A stretch of 14,344 nt of DNA from Bacteroidales bacterium UBA5235 (GCA_002409145.1 DHUL01000036.1:1-14344); one strand, 5' to 3'; counted from the stretch's first letter, positions 7,141 through 14,344 are shown. Notes: generated from the letters alone by a model not told the origin. Numbers and translations are program-made.

Positions 7141-8558
7141 TGAGGCATACCATACCATTGTTACTTATTGTTGTGTCCTGTCTGGGCTGTGACCCGCTTG
7201 CCAATCCTGTCAGCGGCCGGCTTGCCTTCTCGTCAGATACCATATCATTTGACACTGTTTTTTCCGGATATGGCTCTGCCACCCTTGAACTCCGGATTAA
7301 AAACCTTGAGGATGACCCTCTCCTTATAGACCGCATCTGGCTTGGCGGAGGTACTGCCTCACCATTCAGGGTCAACATTGACGGCCGGTCTGCTGCCGAA
7401 GTTCAGAATACAACAATTGCCAGAGGTGACAGCATTTTCATTTTTATCATTGTTACAGTCGATCCGACAGGCGGAGATCTCCCCCTGGCTGTCACCGATT
7501 CAGTGAATTTCCTGTCGGGAAGTCATTCAGGCAGGGTCATTCTTGAAGCCTGGGGACAGGATATACGTCTCGTCACGGATGATATACTCTCGCCGGCGAT
7601 ATGGACTGAAGGAAAGCCTTACGTTATCAGAGGCCATCTGTTTGTTGATACCCTTGCGACCCTGACACTTAATCCGGGAACAAGAGTATACATGCACCAT
7701 GGAGCGGAGGTAACCATTGCCGGGTCACTCAAGGCAGAGGGAACAGCTGAAAAGAGAATAACAATTGCAACTGACCGGCTGGAAAAGGAATACAGGGATG
7801 TGCCCGGACGTTGGATAGGGCTGAAGTTCCAAAGCTGCAGTCGCGGCAATATACTGAACCATACTGATATACGCAATGCTCAAACAGCTGTGAAAATTGA
7901 AGGCCAGCCTGGTTCGGTCCCGGATCTCAGAATGAACAGCACTACGCTGATGCATAACTCCGTTTCCTCACTGGCAGCAAAGGATGCTGATATATTTGCT
8001 GTCAACTCCCTTTTTGCCCATTCAGGATTCAGCACCGTCTCGCTGGCTGAGGGCGGCGACTATGAGTTCATCCACTGCACCATCAGCAATATTTGGGAGT
8101 ACAATTTCCGCTCGGAGCCGGCCCTTCTGATAAACCCCGGCAACAGATACATGCCCGAAGTGTCAGTGGTGAATTCGGTGATAAGCGGCAGCCTGTCTGA
8201 TGAGCTGAAGATAAATGCTCCGGCCGCAGTGGCAGGGTCGGGATTCAGGGCTGACAGTTCACTGATAAAGGTTGATACCCTTTCTGCTGGCTGGTACTCA
8301 ACACCTTTGTTCAGAACGGTGATTACCTCCCGGTCACCCCGTTTCATAGATGAGAATAAATGGGATTTCAGACCTGATACTCTCTCACCTCTCCTCGACT
8401 GTGCCGGGAAAACAGAGATGACGACATGGCCGGCCGATATCAGGAACAAACCGCGTCCCGCCTTCGATGGCCCGGATATCGGGGCGTTTGAGAGGCAGAG
8501 AGGGGAGAAGCGAAAAGAGGAAGCAGCCGGCATGACCGGAACACAGGTCAGCCATTGA
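7140..8558 (+). CDS. Lipoprotein with Ig/ASH-like domain and predicted right-handed beta-helix
   Basis: The start at 7140 is preferred because TGATGA overlaps the preceding stop and places a lipoprotein signal at the N-terminus. An in-frame ATG at 7122 would add six residues (MDQQIL) before it. The 472-residue product has hydrophobic residues 5-12, then VVSC (Cys14 in a good lipobox) and a second candidate, Cys17 in CLGC. Residues about 26-142 look like an ASH/MSP-type Ig domain (SFDTVFSGYGSATLELRIKN, then a VDP strand). Residues about 155-420 show short beta repeats such as LTLNPGTRVYMHHGAEVTIAGSLKAEG without the spaces, typical of parallel beta-helix surface proteins. The end has PDIGAFE, a motif common at the close of such helices, and then a charged tail. 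No catalytic residues are recognisable. Coupling to the adhesin and PorP-like genes suggests a surface-exposed accessory protein, but its role is unknown. Confidence 0.85.
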   Translation: MRHTIPLLLIVVSCLGCDPLANPVSGRLAFSSDTISFDTVFSGYGSATLELRIKNLEDDPLLIDRIWLGGGTASPFRVNIDGRSAAEVQNTTIARGDSIFIFIIVTVDPTGGDLPLAVTDSVNFLSGSHSGRVILEAWGQDIRLVTDDILSPAIWTEGKPYVIRGHLFVDTLATLTLNPGTRVYMHHGAEVTIAGSLKAEGTAEKRITIATDRLEKEYRDVPGRWIGLKFQSCSRGNILNHTDIRNAQTAVKIEGQPGSVPDLRMNSTTLMHNSVSSLAAKDADIFAVNSLFAHSGFSTVSLAEGGDYEFIHCTISNIWEYNFRSEPALLINPGNRYMPEVSVVNSVISGSLSDELKINAPAAVAGSGFRADSSLIKVDTLSAGWYSTPLFRTVITSRSPRFIDENKWDFRPDTLSPLLDCAGKTEMTTWPADIRNKPRPAFDGPDIGAFERQRGEKRKEEAAGMTGTQVSH

Positions 8559-8585
8559 CAATTCTGACCATTTACTCTATATTTG
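8555..8585 (+). promoter_or_regulatory. Bacteroidota-type promoter of the secreted EEP-family gene
   Basis: TTG (8555-8557), 20 bases, then TATATTTG (8578-8585) matches the -33/-7 pattern exactly. Transcription would start near 8592, leaving a leader of about 33 bases before the ATG at 8625. The -33 element overlaps the stop codon of the lipoprotein gene, so the next gene is probably transcribed independently of the adhesin cluster. Confidence 0.65.
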
Positions 8586-8624
8586 TCCTGCTGCTATTTT
8601 AATTAGTGCTTTAATCAGTGTGAG

Positions 8625-9614
8625 ATGAGGGTGACACTCTCTGTTATTGTATTTCTTGTAACGCTGCTGCCACAGACGTCCGGTCAGGATCGCACTGTGA
8701 TGTTCTATAACGTTGAAAACCTGTTTGACACTGTAGATGACACCACTAAAAATGATGAGGGGTTTCTTCCTGGGGGATCAAGGAGGTGGACGGCATCGAG
8801 ATACAACAGGAAGCTCAGTTCCATTGCGAGGGCGGTGGCTGCTTCCGGGGAGTGGGAGCTCCCTTCCCTGATAGGTCTCTGCGAGGTTGAAAACGAAGCA
8901 GTTTTGAGGGACCTGGCTTACGGCACTCTCCTCTCAGCCGGTAACTACGGCATTGTCCACAGGGAGTCGCCGGATACGCGGGGTATAGACCTGGCACTGC
9001 TTTACAGACGTGACAATTTCTCCCTGGAACAGGCTGATGCGTGGCTCCCGGCAGGTGCGGACAGCACCCCGATATTGACGCGAAATATTCTATATGTGAA
9101 ACTCACAACGGGAACTGACACACTTCATATCGTTCTCTGTCACCTGCCATCGCGGAGAGGAGGGGTGCTGGCGGCAGGCGAGCTGCGGGAAAGGATGGTA
9201 ACGCTGACCGGCGCCGGGATTGACTCCATCATGAGCACCTCAGGAGGGAGAGCAGCGGTAATAGTTATGGGCGACTTCAACACCGGACCCGGAGAGCCGT
9301 TGATGGCAGAATTTACAAGGAAGGCAGGTCTGGTCAACCTGTCAGCTGAGGCAGCCGGACAGGGCAGGGGTTCATACAGATACCAGGGAACATGGGAGAT
9401 GATTGACCAGGTGCTTGTCTCAGCTTCGATGACAGACAGCACAACAGTCTTTTATGCAGTTCCCGGCAGTTTTCGTGTAGTGGATGCCCCCTTTCTTCTG
9501 ACCGTTGACGAGACTTACCCGGGCAGGAAACCCTACCCGACCTATGGGGGTTACAGGTACTCAGGAGGGTATTCCGATCATCTGCCGGTTACTTTCAAAG
9601 TCACCTGGCAATGA
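8625..9614 (+). CDS. Secreted endonuclease/exonuclease/phosphatase-family protein
   Basis: The 329-residue product has a signal peptide (1 to about 20, ending TSG before QDR), so it acts in the periplasm or outside the cell. The metal-dependent EEP (DNase I-like) fold is shown by its motifs: YNVENLFD (Asn29, Glu31), GLCEVEN (metal-binding Glu87), DTRGIDLALLYRR (117-129), CHLPSR (His173), GDFNTGPGEP (Asp217, Asn219), MIDQVLV (Asp261) and SDHLPV (Asp318, His319). All the expected catalytic positions are present, so it should be active. The substrate may be DNA, RNA or a phosphate ester, and the sequence does not decide between them. G.RRWTASRYNRKL near residue 51 is common in exported Bacteroidota members of the family. 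It has its own promoter and ends 8 bp from the convergent TPR gene. Confidence 0.92.
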   Translation: MRVTLSVIVFLVTLLPQTSGQDRTVMFYNVENLFDTVDDTTKNDEGFLPGGSRRWTASRYNRKLSSIARAVAASGEWELPSLIGLCEVENEAVLRDLAYGTLLSAGNYGIVHRESPDTRGIDLALLYRRDNFSLEQADAWLPAGADSTPILTRNILYVKLTTGTDTLHIVLCHLPSRRGGVLAAGELRERMVTLTGAGIDSIMSTSGGRAAVIVMGDFNTGPGEPLMAEFTRKAGLVNLSAEAAGQGRGSYRYQGTWEMIDQVLVSASMTDSTTVFYAVPGSFRVVDAPFLLTVDETYPGRKPYPTYGGYRYSGGYSDHLPVTFKVTWQ

Positions 9615-9622
9615 CAGGTTCC

Positions 9623-11833
9623 CTACAGTCCCGGGATTTCAGGTGTGATAATTCCGGCTGAGGTGCTGATCTGCGGGCCTCCCTCGACTGAGATCCTTCC
9701 ACTCACCTCACCTTCAACAAGATCACCCAGGCTGGCTTTGACACTGCTTGTAAATGCTATGTCGTCAATTGTGTTGTTTTCGCCCACTACGACCTCTGCG
9801 CCTATGGTGGCTTCGCCAACCACATTGCCGTTTGCATATTCTCCTTTTACTCCTGCCCCCACCCATATTTTGGTCTGGTGAGCGTTGAAATCACGTGTCA
9901 CTGAGCCCAGCAGGCCCTTTCCACCTGAGATAGTCACATGATCACATGTCAGCTCAGCTGAAAAGCCTCCGAATCCTCCCTTTATACCATCGCCCAGCGG
10001 GCAAGGCTTCTCCTTCTTTTTCGGCAGATCAGGCTCTTTAATTTCTTTTGGGGGCTGTTCCGGCTGTGGTTCGACGCATTCCATCGACTTATAGCCCTCA
10101 GACATTCCCGCTATCCCCAGGGCTGTTCCTGCCAGTGCTTTTTGATACGAAAGAACCCTGATTTCTCTCTGAAGGTTAAGCATCTCATTATAGCTCGGGG
10201 AGTAGATACGTTCCAGGATCGGGTCAGTAAAGGCATAGTAGTCATATACTGCCTGCCTGAATGCATTGTTTGCCATGGTGTAATATTTAACCTGGCAGCC
10301 GATTGTCATGTCAACACCCCTCCTGGTATTCTTGCAAATCCGGTAGTTGACCTGTTCCAGTTCCGCATCAATAGGATCAATTGCTGCTTTTGCCTCAGCT
10401 TCTGCCCTTTTTGCACATTCTTCGTTGGCTCCGCATGCCTCGATTTTTTTAAGGTATTCCTCAAGTATCTTGTTTTTTTCGTCTGTAAGCCTCAGATGTT
10501 TTTCCATGTCCTGGTTGATTGTACCCAGGTTGTCCTCAACTGATTCCATGGTCCTGTCACAGTCATTGAGGGCTGTTGTGACAGCCATCCCGAAGTTGCT
10601 GTTCGGTCCGAAGAGCAACCCTGTCACATCGTCAAGCATCATCAGCTCACTGGCGTAATCGCGCGAGAAAACGAGTGCGCCGTCAGGGTTTGAGTGTGCC
10701 TTTGCGGCCTGTGACCTGACAGTTGAGGAGACTGAAAGCAGATCATCGGTAAGGCGGCTGATCCTGCGGTCAAGGCCATTCATGAACTGTTCGATGGGCG
10801 TTTTCATCTGCATCATCCCTTCCGGATGTTCTGAAACCTGCAGATCAGGAAGCTGTATTCCGCCTGTGTTGCCGTTGTCGCGTGACGTTGTCTCTTGTTC
10901 GCCGGAAGTGTCTTTATTGCCGGCGTCAGATGCGGCTTTAGCCTGCCTGTATGCCGCAAACCCTGCAGCTGAGAAGTTGTCGGCCAGGGCTATGCGGAGG
11001 TGTTTCATGGCGGTGAAGTGATCACCGGCACACTCTGCGATGAGCCCGAGTCCAAGGTGAGGTGTTGTAAGGTCGGGATTGATACTTAGTGCCCTGTTGA
11101 ACAATTGCTGAGCAGATCCGGGATCTCCCATCTCGTAGCAGGTCCATCCTTTGTTAATAATCACAACAGGGATGCCGGGCCTGAGTTTGTCTGCGTAATT
11201 CAGCACCTTCAATGATGCTGTGTATTCCTTCATATCCTTCAGCGCCACTCCAAGCGTGTTGGCAGTAAGGATGTCCTGCGGGGCTTTTTCTGCACTCCAG
11301 GCGGCTGAATAAATTGCAGCTGCACCCCATCCTGACATGTGGAAGATTGCTGCCATATCGGCACCATCAGTAGATTTGGCGCTCTCCTGAAGCATCTGCC
11401 TTGCCTGGGTGAGTTTTGACCCCAGCCTGTTTCCGTATTCAGTCATCAGCTCCCTTACCAGGGCCAGGTACTGATCTTCTGTGATCTCCTCCTCCCGGAG
11501 GATTTTGCCCTGTTGCCTGGGGCACTGACCGGTGAATGTGGCAGCAGAATTACCCTGCATACTGATAGCCCTGTCCGGGCTTTCAGTATCGTCTCCGATC
11601 TCTTCGAAATCTTCATCATCATCATACTTTTCCTCTTCTTCCCCGCCATTGTTCTGCCTCCCTGCGCGTGACATTTTTTCGGTCCATAGTTCAAGCTTCT
11701 TCTGCTCCGCCTGGGTGAGTTGCTGGCGCATCTCAAGTTTTTTAAAAATTTTCTGCATTTCCGGATCAATACTCTGTCCGTGGCACAAAACAGCAATTAT
11801 CAATGCCGAAAGGAGCAGCAATGCTTTTTTCAT
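9623..11833 (-). CDS. Exported TPR protein with acidic segment, coiled coil and beta-rich tail; function unknown
   Basis: The start at 11833 is chosen because it gives a clean signal peptide (MKKALLLLSALIIAVLCHGQ, cleavage near residue 20). An upstream in-frame ATG at 11863 would add ten residues. The 736-residue product then shows: a charged helical segment (21-60); an acidic run with EEEEKYDDDED (65-82); about three TPR motifs (187-288, with INKGWTCYEMGD and ALSINPD diagnostic for the second); a Ser/Gly/Asn-rich linker (300-330); a long helical, partly coiled-coil region (345-575); a Pro/Lys/Glu linker (587-611); and a Gly-rich beta-strand tail (612-736) of alternating strands such as GAGVKGEYANGN and GEATIGAEVVVGEN. 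TPRs imply protein partners, and the tail could be a small barrel, a beta-solenoid or a surface module. I recognise no known family. It lies 68 bp after cca on the same strand and may share its transcript. Confidence 0.85.
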   Translation of the reverse strand: MKKALLLLSALIIAVLCHGQSIDPEMQKIFKKLEMRQQLTQAEQKKLELWTEKMSRAGRQNNGGEEEEKYDDDEDFEEIGDDTESPDRAISMQGNSAATFTGQCPRQQGKILREEEITEDQYLALVRELMTEYGNRLGSKLTQARQMLQESAKSTDGADMAAIFHMSGWGAAAIYSAAWSAEKAPQDILTANTLGVALKDMKEYTASLKVLNYADKLRPGIPVVIINKGWTCYEMGDPGSAQQLFNRALSINPDLTTPHLGLGLIAECAGDHFTAMKHLRIALADNFSAAGFAAYRQAKAASDAGNKDTSGEQETTSRDNGNTGGIQLPDLQVSEHPEGMMQMKTPIEQFMNGLDRRISRLTDDLLSVSSTVRSQAAKAHSNPDGALVFSRDYASELMMLDDVTGLLFGPNSNFGMAVTTALNDCDRTMESVEDNLGTINQDMEKHLRLTDEKNKILEEYLKKIEACGANEECAKRAEAEAKAAIDPIDAELEQVNYRICKNTRRGVDMTIGCQVKYYTMANNAFRQAVYDYYAFTDPILERIYSPSYNEMLNLQREIRVLSYQKALAGTALGIAGMSEGYKSMECVEPQPEQPPKEIKEPDLPKKKEKPCPLGDGIKGGFGGFSAELTCDHVTISGGKGLLGSVTRDFNAHQTKIWVGAGVKGEYANGNVVGEATIGAEVVVGENNTIDDIAFTSSVKASLGDLVEGEVSGRISVEGGPQISTSAGIITPEIPGL

Positions 11834-11901
11834 AACAGCCTGTAAATCGCAAAGGTTAAACAAAAATCATTTTAAGGTAAATGGAGCCTGTAAAGTAGAA
11901 A

Positions 11902-13317
11902 TTATTCTCCGGCTTTCAAGCCTAATTCCTCACCTTTTCTGATCATGAATTCGCGGGCGGCCTCATGGTCATTGGGGATAATGCCGTCAAGTATGGCCTC
12001 CTTGATAGCAGTTTTTATGACTCCAATCAGCGGGCCGGGGGGTAAATTGAAAGTTGCAATGATCTCCTCGCCATGAACCGGAGGCTGGAAGGTCCGTACA
12101 GCATCCTTCTCCTCTATCTCCTTCAATTTACGGCGCACAAGCGCGAAGTTCTCGCGATGCTTCAGCACTTTCATCCTGTTCCCGGAAGTGATGTCCGCCT
12201 CGCAGAGCACCATAAGGTCGTCGATATCCTCTCCCGCCTCGAAGAGGAGTCTGCGTACAGCCGAGTCAGTAACCTCCTCCTGGACGAGTGAGATAGGTCT
12301 CAGGTGCAGGCCTACGAGCTTCTGCACATATTTCATCCTTTCATTGAGAGGAAGTTTAAGACGTTTGAAGATCTCAGGAACCATTTTTGCCCCTATGTAT
12401 TCATGTCCATGGAATGTCCATCCCGTGCCCGGCACGAACTTCTTGGTGGCAGGCTTTGCTACATCATGAAGCAGGGCAGTCCAGCGCAGCCACAGGTCGT
12501 CACTTTTCGCAGCCAGGTTGTCAAGCACTTTTAATGTATGGTGGAAGTTATCCTTGTGTCCTTTCCCTTCTTTGTCCTCAACACCCTTGAGCCTGGCTAT
12601 CTCCGGCAGGATCAGTTCGAGCAGGCCGGTCTGTCCGAGCAGAAGAAAACCTGCTGAAGGCTTTGCGGTTGCCATGATCTTGTTCAGTTCAGTAGTGATC
12701 CTTTCGGCCGATACGATTTTTATTCTTTCCGCATTGCGCGAAATTGATGCCAGGGTCTCTGCATCAATCCTGAAACCCAGTTGGGCAGCGAACCTGACTG
12801 CTCTCATCATTCTGAGGGGATCGTCGCTGAAGGTGGTGTCAGGGTCAAGCGGAGTACGGATGATGCCGTTCCGGATATCTTCAATTCCCCCGAACGGATC
12901 GAGTACCTCACCCGGGTTGTCCCTGTTCAGGCTTATAGCCAGGGCATTGATTGTAAAATCACGCCTGTTCTGATCATCTTCAAGAGTCCCCGGAGTGACT
13001 GATGGTTTGCGGGAGTCAGACGAGTATGACTCTTTTCTTGCACCGACAAACTCAATATCAGAGTTACGATACCTGAACATTGCCGTGCCGAAAGTCTTGA
13101 ATACTGTCACCTTAATGTCGCGGCTGATCTCACGGGCAACTGCACGGGCCATGGCAGGCCCGTCGCCAAGAACCACAATGTCAATGTCCCTTTCGGGATT
13201 AATCCTCCTCATTATGTGATCACGTACAAAACCGCCAATGACATACGCTTTCACGTTTTCTCTGTCAGCTATACGGGCGACGATCTCAAAAATAGAGTCA
13301 TCAGGGAAAATCTTCAT
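11902..13317 (-). CDS. cca: tRNA nucleotidyltransferase (CCA-adding type) with HD domain
   Basis: The 471-residue class II nucleotidyltransferase adds or repairs the 3' CCA end of tRNAs in the cytoplasm. Visible motifs are GGFVRD (28-33), the catalytic DID (Asp44, Asp46), RRDFTINAL (118-126, nucleotide-recognition region), and DDPLRMMRAVRFAAQLGF (165-182). A C-terminal HD metal-dependent phosphohydrolase domain has His260 and ALLHDVAKPA (His284, Asp285). The HD fusion and the length are normal for bacterial family members. A poly(A) polymerase or a partial CC- or A-adding activity cannot be excluded from sequence, but one full-length copy next to housekeeping genes favours CCA addition. It is transcribed divergently from the thioredoxin gene, and the 151-bp gap carries a -7-like box for it. 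Confidence 0.95.
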   Translation of the reverse strand: MKIFPDDSIFEIVARIADRENVKAYVIGGFVRDHIMRRINPERDIDIVVLGDGPAMARAVAREISRDIKVTVFKTFGTAMFRYRNSDIEFVGARKESYSSDSRKPSVTPGTLEDDQNRRDFTINALAISLNRDNPGEVLDPFGGIEDIRNGIIRTPLDPDTTFSDDPLRMMRAVRFAAQLGFRIDAETLASISRNAERIKIVSAERITTELNKIMATAKPSAGFLLLGQTGLLELILPEIARLKGVEDKEGKGHKDNFHHTLKVLDNLAAKSDDLWLRWTALLHDVAKPATKKFVPGTGWTFHGHEYIGAKMVPEIFKRLKLPLNERMKYVQKLVGLHLRPISLVQEEVTDSAVRRLLFEAGEDIDDLMVLCEADITSGNRMKVLKHRENFALVRRKLKEIEEKDAVRTFQPPVHGEEIIATFNLPPGPLIGVIKTAIKEAILDGIIPNDHEAAREFMIRKGEELGLKAGE

Positions 13318-13349
13318 AATCAGTATGACATTTTAGCCGAAACCGATGA

Positions 13350-13382
13350 CAAAATTACAATTTATACCCTAATTTGAAGAAA
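13350..13382 (-). promoter_or_regulatory. Candidate promoter of cca
   Basis: On the minus strand TAATTTTG (13357-13350) is an exact TAnnTTTG -7 box, 32 bases before the cca ATG, with predicted transcription start near 13343. The -33 side is poor: only TTTC (13382-13379), 21 bases upstream, resembles TTTG. On the plus strand I see no equally good box for the thioredoxin gene in this divergent region. Confidence 0.4.
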
Positions 13383-13468
13383 AATTGATCTACGGAACCT
13401 CCCGGCATGTCAATTGCAAGGAGTGAACATAACCCGTAAAAATCTGTTAAACAATTAAAACAATAAAT

Positions 13469-13831
13469 ATGGCAGAACATTTGACTAAAGATACTTTTCT
13501 GGAGAAAGTATTCAATTATGAACAGAACAAAGAGTGGAAATACAGTGGCGATAAACCCTGCATAATTGATTTTTATGCCGACTGGTGCGGGCCATGCAAG
13601 ATGGTTGCACCCATTCTTGAGGAACTATCGAAGGAGTATGAAGGTAAACTCTATGTGTATAAAATTGATACAGAAGCAGAGCAGGAACTTGCATCGGTAT
13701 TCGGAATCAGGAGCATTCCTTCGCTGCTGTTCGTACCGATGGAGGGTCAGCCACAGATGGCGATGGGTGCCCTGCCAAAAGAAGTTTTCGAAAAAGCCTT
13801 CACAGATATTTTTGGAATAGAAAAAAACTAG
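13469..13831 (+). CDS. Thioredoxin
   Basis: The 120-residue protein has the thioredoxin fold with the redox site ADWCGPCKM (Cys40, Cys43), Trp39 before it and the cis-proline segment RSIPSLLF (Pro84). It lacks a signal peptide, so it should act in the cytoplasm as a general disulfide reductase fed by thioredoxin reductase. The length is slightly above the usual 105-110 residues because of an N-terminal helix (residues 1-25). An extra cysteine (Cys31) lies on the strand before the active site. The start ATG follows an A/T-rich leader without a Shine-Dalgarno sequence, typical for the phylum. Members like this are usually called TrxA-type, but paralogues are common, so I give no symbol. Confidence 0.96.
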   Translation: MAEHLTKDTFLEKVFNYEQNKEWKYSGDKPCIIDFYADWCGPCKMVAPILEELSKEYEGKLYVYKIDTEAEQELASVFGIRSIPSLLFVPMEGQPQMAMGALPKEVFEKAFTDIFGIEKN

Positions 13832-13961
13832 ATTGTTAATAAATATTTTACTTTTTCCCGGGTTTAGGGAAACAATTTCGTAACTTGATCGTTCTATATA
13901 CTGAAGGTAGTTTTCTAACAGAAGAGTTAGTTTTCTGGAATTTAGGTTAGGGTTTCGTGTT

Positions 13962-13996
13962 GAAGCTCCGCTGCGGCGGGGCTTCCTTGATTTTAT
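13962..13996 (+). terminator. Candidate terminator after the thioredoxin gene
   Basis: GAAGCTCCGC (13962-13971), loop TGCG, then GCGGGGCTTC (13976-13985) form a 10-bp stem with a single G-T wobble. It is followed on the plus strand by CTTGATTTTA, a modest T-rich tail. It lies 130 bp after the thioredoxin stop, so the transcript would have a long 3' tail. On the minus strand no T run follows, so it fits plus-strand termination better. Confidence 0.5.
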
Positions 13997-13998
13997 GA

Positions 13999-14030
13999 GG
14001 TGGGGAAGGCGCAGTTGAGCGCTGCCCACC
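13999..14030 (-). terminator. Hairpin directly after xseB, possible terminator
   Basis: GGTGGG (13999-14004) pairs with CCCACC (14025-14030). Inside it GGCGC pairs with GCGCT around an AGTTGA loop, with a small asymmetric bulge between the stems. The hairpin begins 4 bases after the xseB stop codon. No U-rich tail follows on the minus strand (TCATAAAATC), so it may be a 3'-end stabiliser or a Rho-assisted end instead of an intrinsic terminator. Confidence 0.35.
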
Positions 14031-14034
14031 GGAG

Positions 14035-14232
14035 TTACCTGAGTTCTTCCATTATCCCGTCAATTTTTTCACCGGTTTCGCGCAGGCGACTCCGGCATAT
14101 CTTTATGAGTTCAGCGGCTTTCCTGACATCCTCTGACAGTCTGTCAATGTCCGGTTCGCCCTCTTCGATACTCTTAAGTATCTGTTCAATGCCCTTCATG
14201 GCTTCATTGAACCCGATCTCTTTCTTTGCCAT
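14035..14232 (-). CDS. xseB: Exodeoxyribonuclease VII small subunit
   Basis: The 65-residue, mostly helical protein matches the XseB family: GFNEAMKGIEQILKSIEEGE (residues 7-26) corresponds to the conserved F-E-A-hydrophobic-LE-I-V-LE-G segment, followed by a second helix with DIDRLSEDVRKAAELIK and a Cys-Arg stretch. Several XseB chains bind one XseA chain to form the enzyme, which degrades single-stranded DNA from both ends in the cytoplasm. Length is normal (60-80 residues). Its start lies inside the end of xseA, with a 29-bp overlap in another frame, indicating translational coupling. Confidence 0.95.
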   Translation of the reverse strand: MAKKEIGFNEAMKGIEQILKSIEEGEPDIDRLSEDVRKAAELIKICRSRLRETGEKIDGIMEELR

Positions 14233-14344
14233 TGTTATTTTTGTTGTTTATCTGTTTAACAGTGCTCCTGACCGTTCCCTCTTTAAAATGGGTGGTGATG
14301 CTGTCGCCTTCTTCAAGTTCAGCGGCTGAACGGATTATCAGGCT
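14204..14344 (-). CDS. xseA: Exodeoxyribonuclease VII large subunit, C-terminal end only
   Basis: A minus-strand reading frame enters from the right edge and gives 46 residues before TGA at 14206-14204. The segment SLIIRSAAELEEGDSITTHF followed by KEGTVRSTV matches the usual C-terminus of XseA: a short beta module with an I..SA..L..GD.I...F.DG...S.V pattern. The catalytic and OB-fold parts lie outside the window. It overlaps the start of xseB by 29 bp, and this gene pair is the standard arrangement. The last 14 or so residues (Asn/Lys-rich) look like an unstructured tail. Confidence 0.85.
   Translation of the reverse strand, partial: SLIIRSAAELEEGDSITTHFKEGTVRSTVKQINNKNNNGKERDRVQ

Noticed and set aside
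10444..10479. Two 7-base A runs (T on the plus strand) in the coiled-coil part of the TPR gene, one forming A AAA AAC in frame
   Set aside because: This matches a -1 frameshift heptamer, but Lys-rich coiled coils make such runs by chance. The full-length frame continues normally and I see no conserved alternative frame or strong downstream structure.
11532..11942. 136-codon plus-strand open frame across the start of the TPR gene and the end of cca
   Set aside because: It is Ser-rich antisense shadow of the acidic and Lys-rich codons of the TPR gene, with no supporting start signal or domain.
13854..13872. Short hairpin TTTCCC/GGGAAA after the thioredoxin gene
   Set aside because: It has only 6 bp with a 7-base loop and no T tract after it on either strand. 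The hairpin at 13962-13985 is a better terminator.

Overview
The window comes from a Bacteroidota chromosome, most likely class Bacteroidia. Three things point there. It has a type IX secretion system (T9SS) substrate with a gliding-motility-type C-terminal domain, directly followed by a PorP/SprF-family gene. Several start regions carry the Bacteroidota promoter pattern TTG-N19/20-TAnnTTTG. Most starts lack a Shine-Dalgarno sequence. No transposase, integrase, phage gene or CRISPR array is visible.

Layout. Positions 1-24 hold the 5' end of a tRNA gene on the minus strand, with a good promoter just outside it. After about 310 non-coding bases comes a three-gene plus-strand cluster (335-8558). 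It encodes a 1931-residue mosaic surface protein (jelly-roll-like region, six Calx-beta-like modules, HYR/Ig-like and PKD-like modules, four SprB-type repeats, T9SS type B sorting domain), a PorP/SprF-like outer-membrane protein, and a lipoprotein with an Ig/ASH-like domain and a predicted right-handed beta-helix. The genes are 20 bp apart or overlap by 1 bp, so they probably form one transcript. A secreted endonuclease/exonuclease/phosphatase-family protein follows (8625-9614) from its own strong promoter.

On the minus strand are an uncharacterised exported TPR protein with a beta-rich tail (9623-11833) and, upstream of it, a CCA-adding-enzyme-type tRNA nucleotidyltransferase (11902-13317). 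Divergent from that is a thioredoxin (13469-13831). At the right edge, on the minus strand, lie xseB (14035-14232) and the 3' end of xseA (14204-14344), the two subunits of exodeoxyribonuclease VII. Two hairpins separate the convergent trx and xseB genes.

How the genes work together. The accessory part is 335-8558: by analogy with SprB/SprF, the PorP-like protein is expected to help export or attach the giant adhesin made by the gene before it, and the lipoprotein is a candidate third component. An 8-G run early in the adhesin gene would place a stop within about 35 bp if it slipped in either direction, so it is a possible on/off switch. The rest (tRNA, cca, trx, xseAB) is housekeeping. The TPR/beta-tail protein is the least explained gene.
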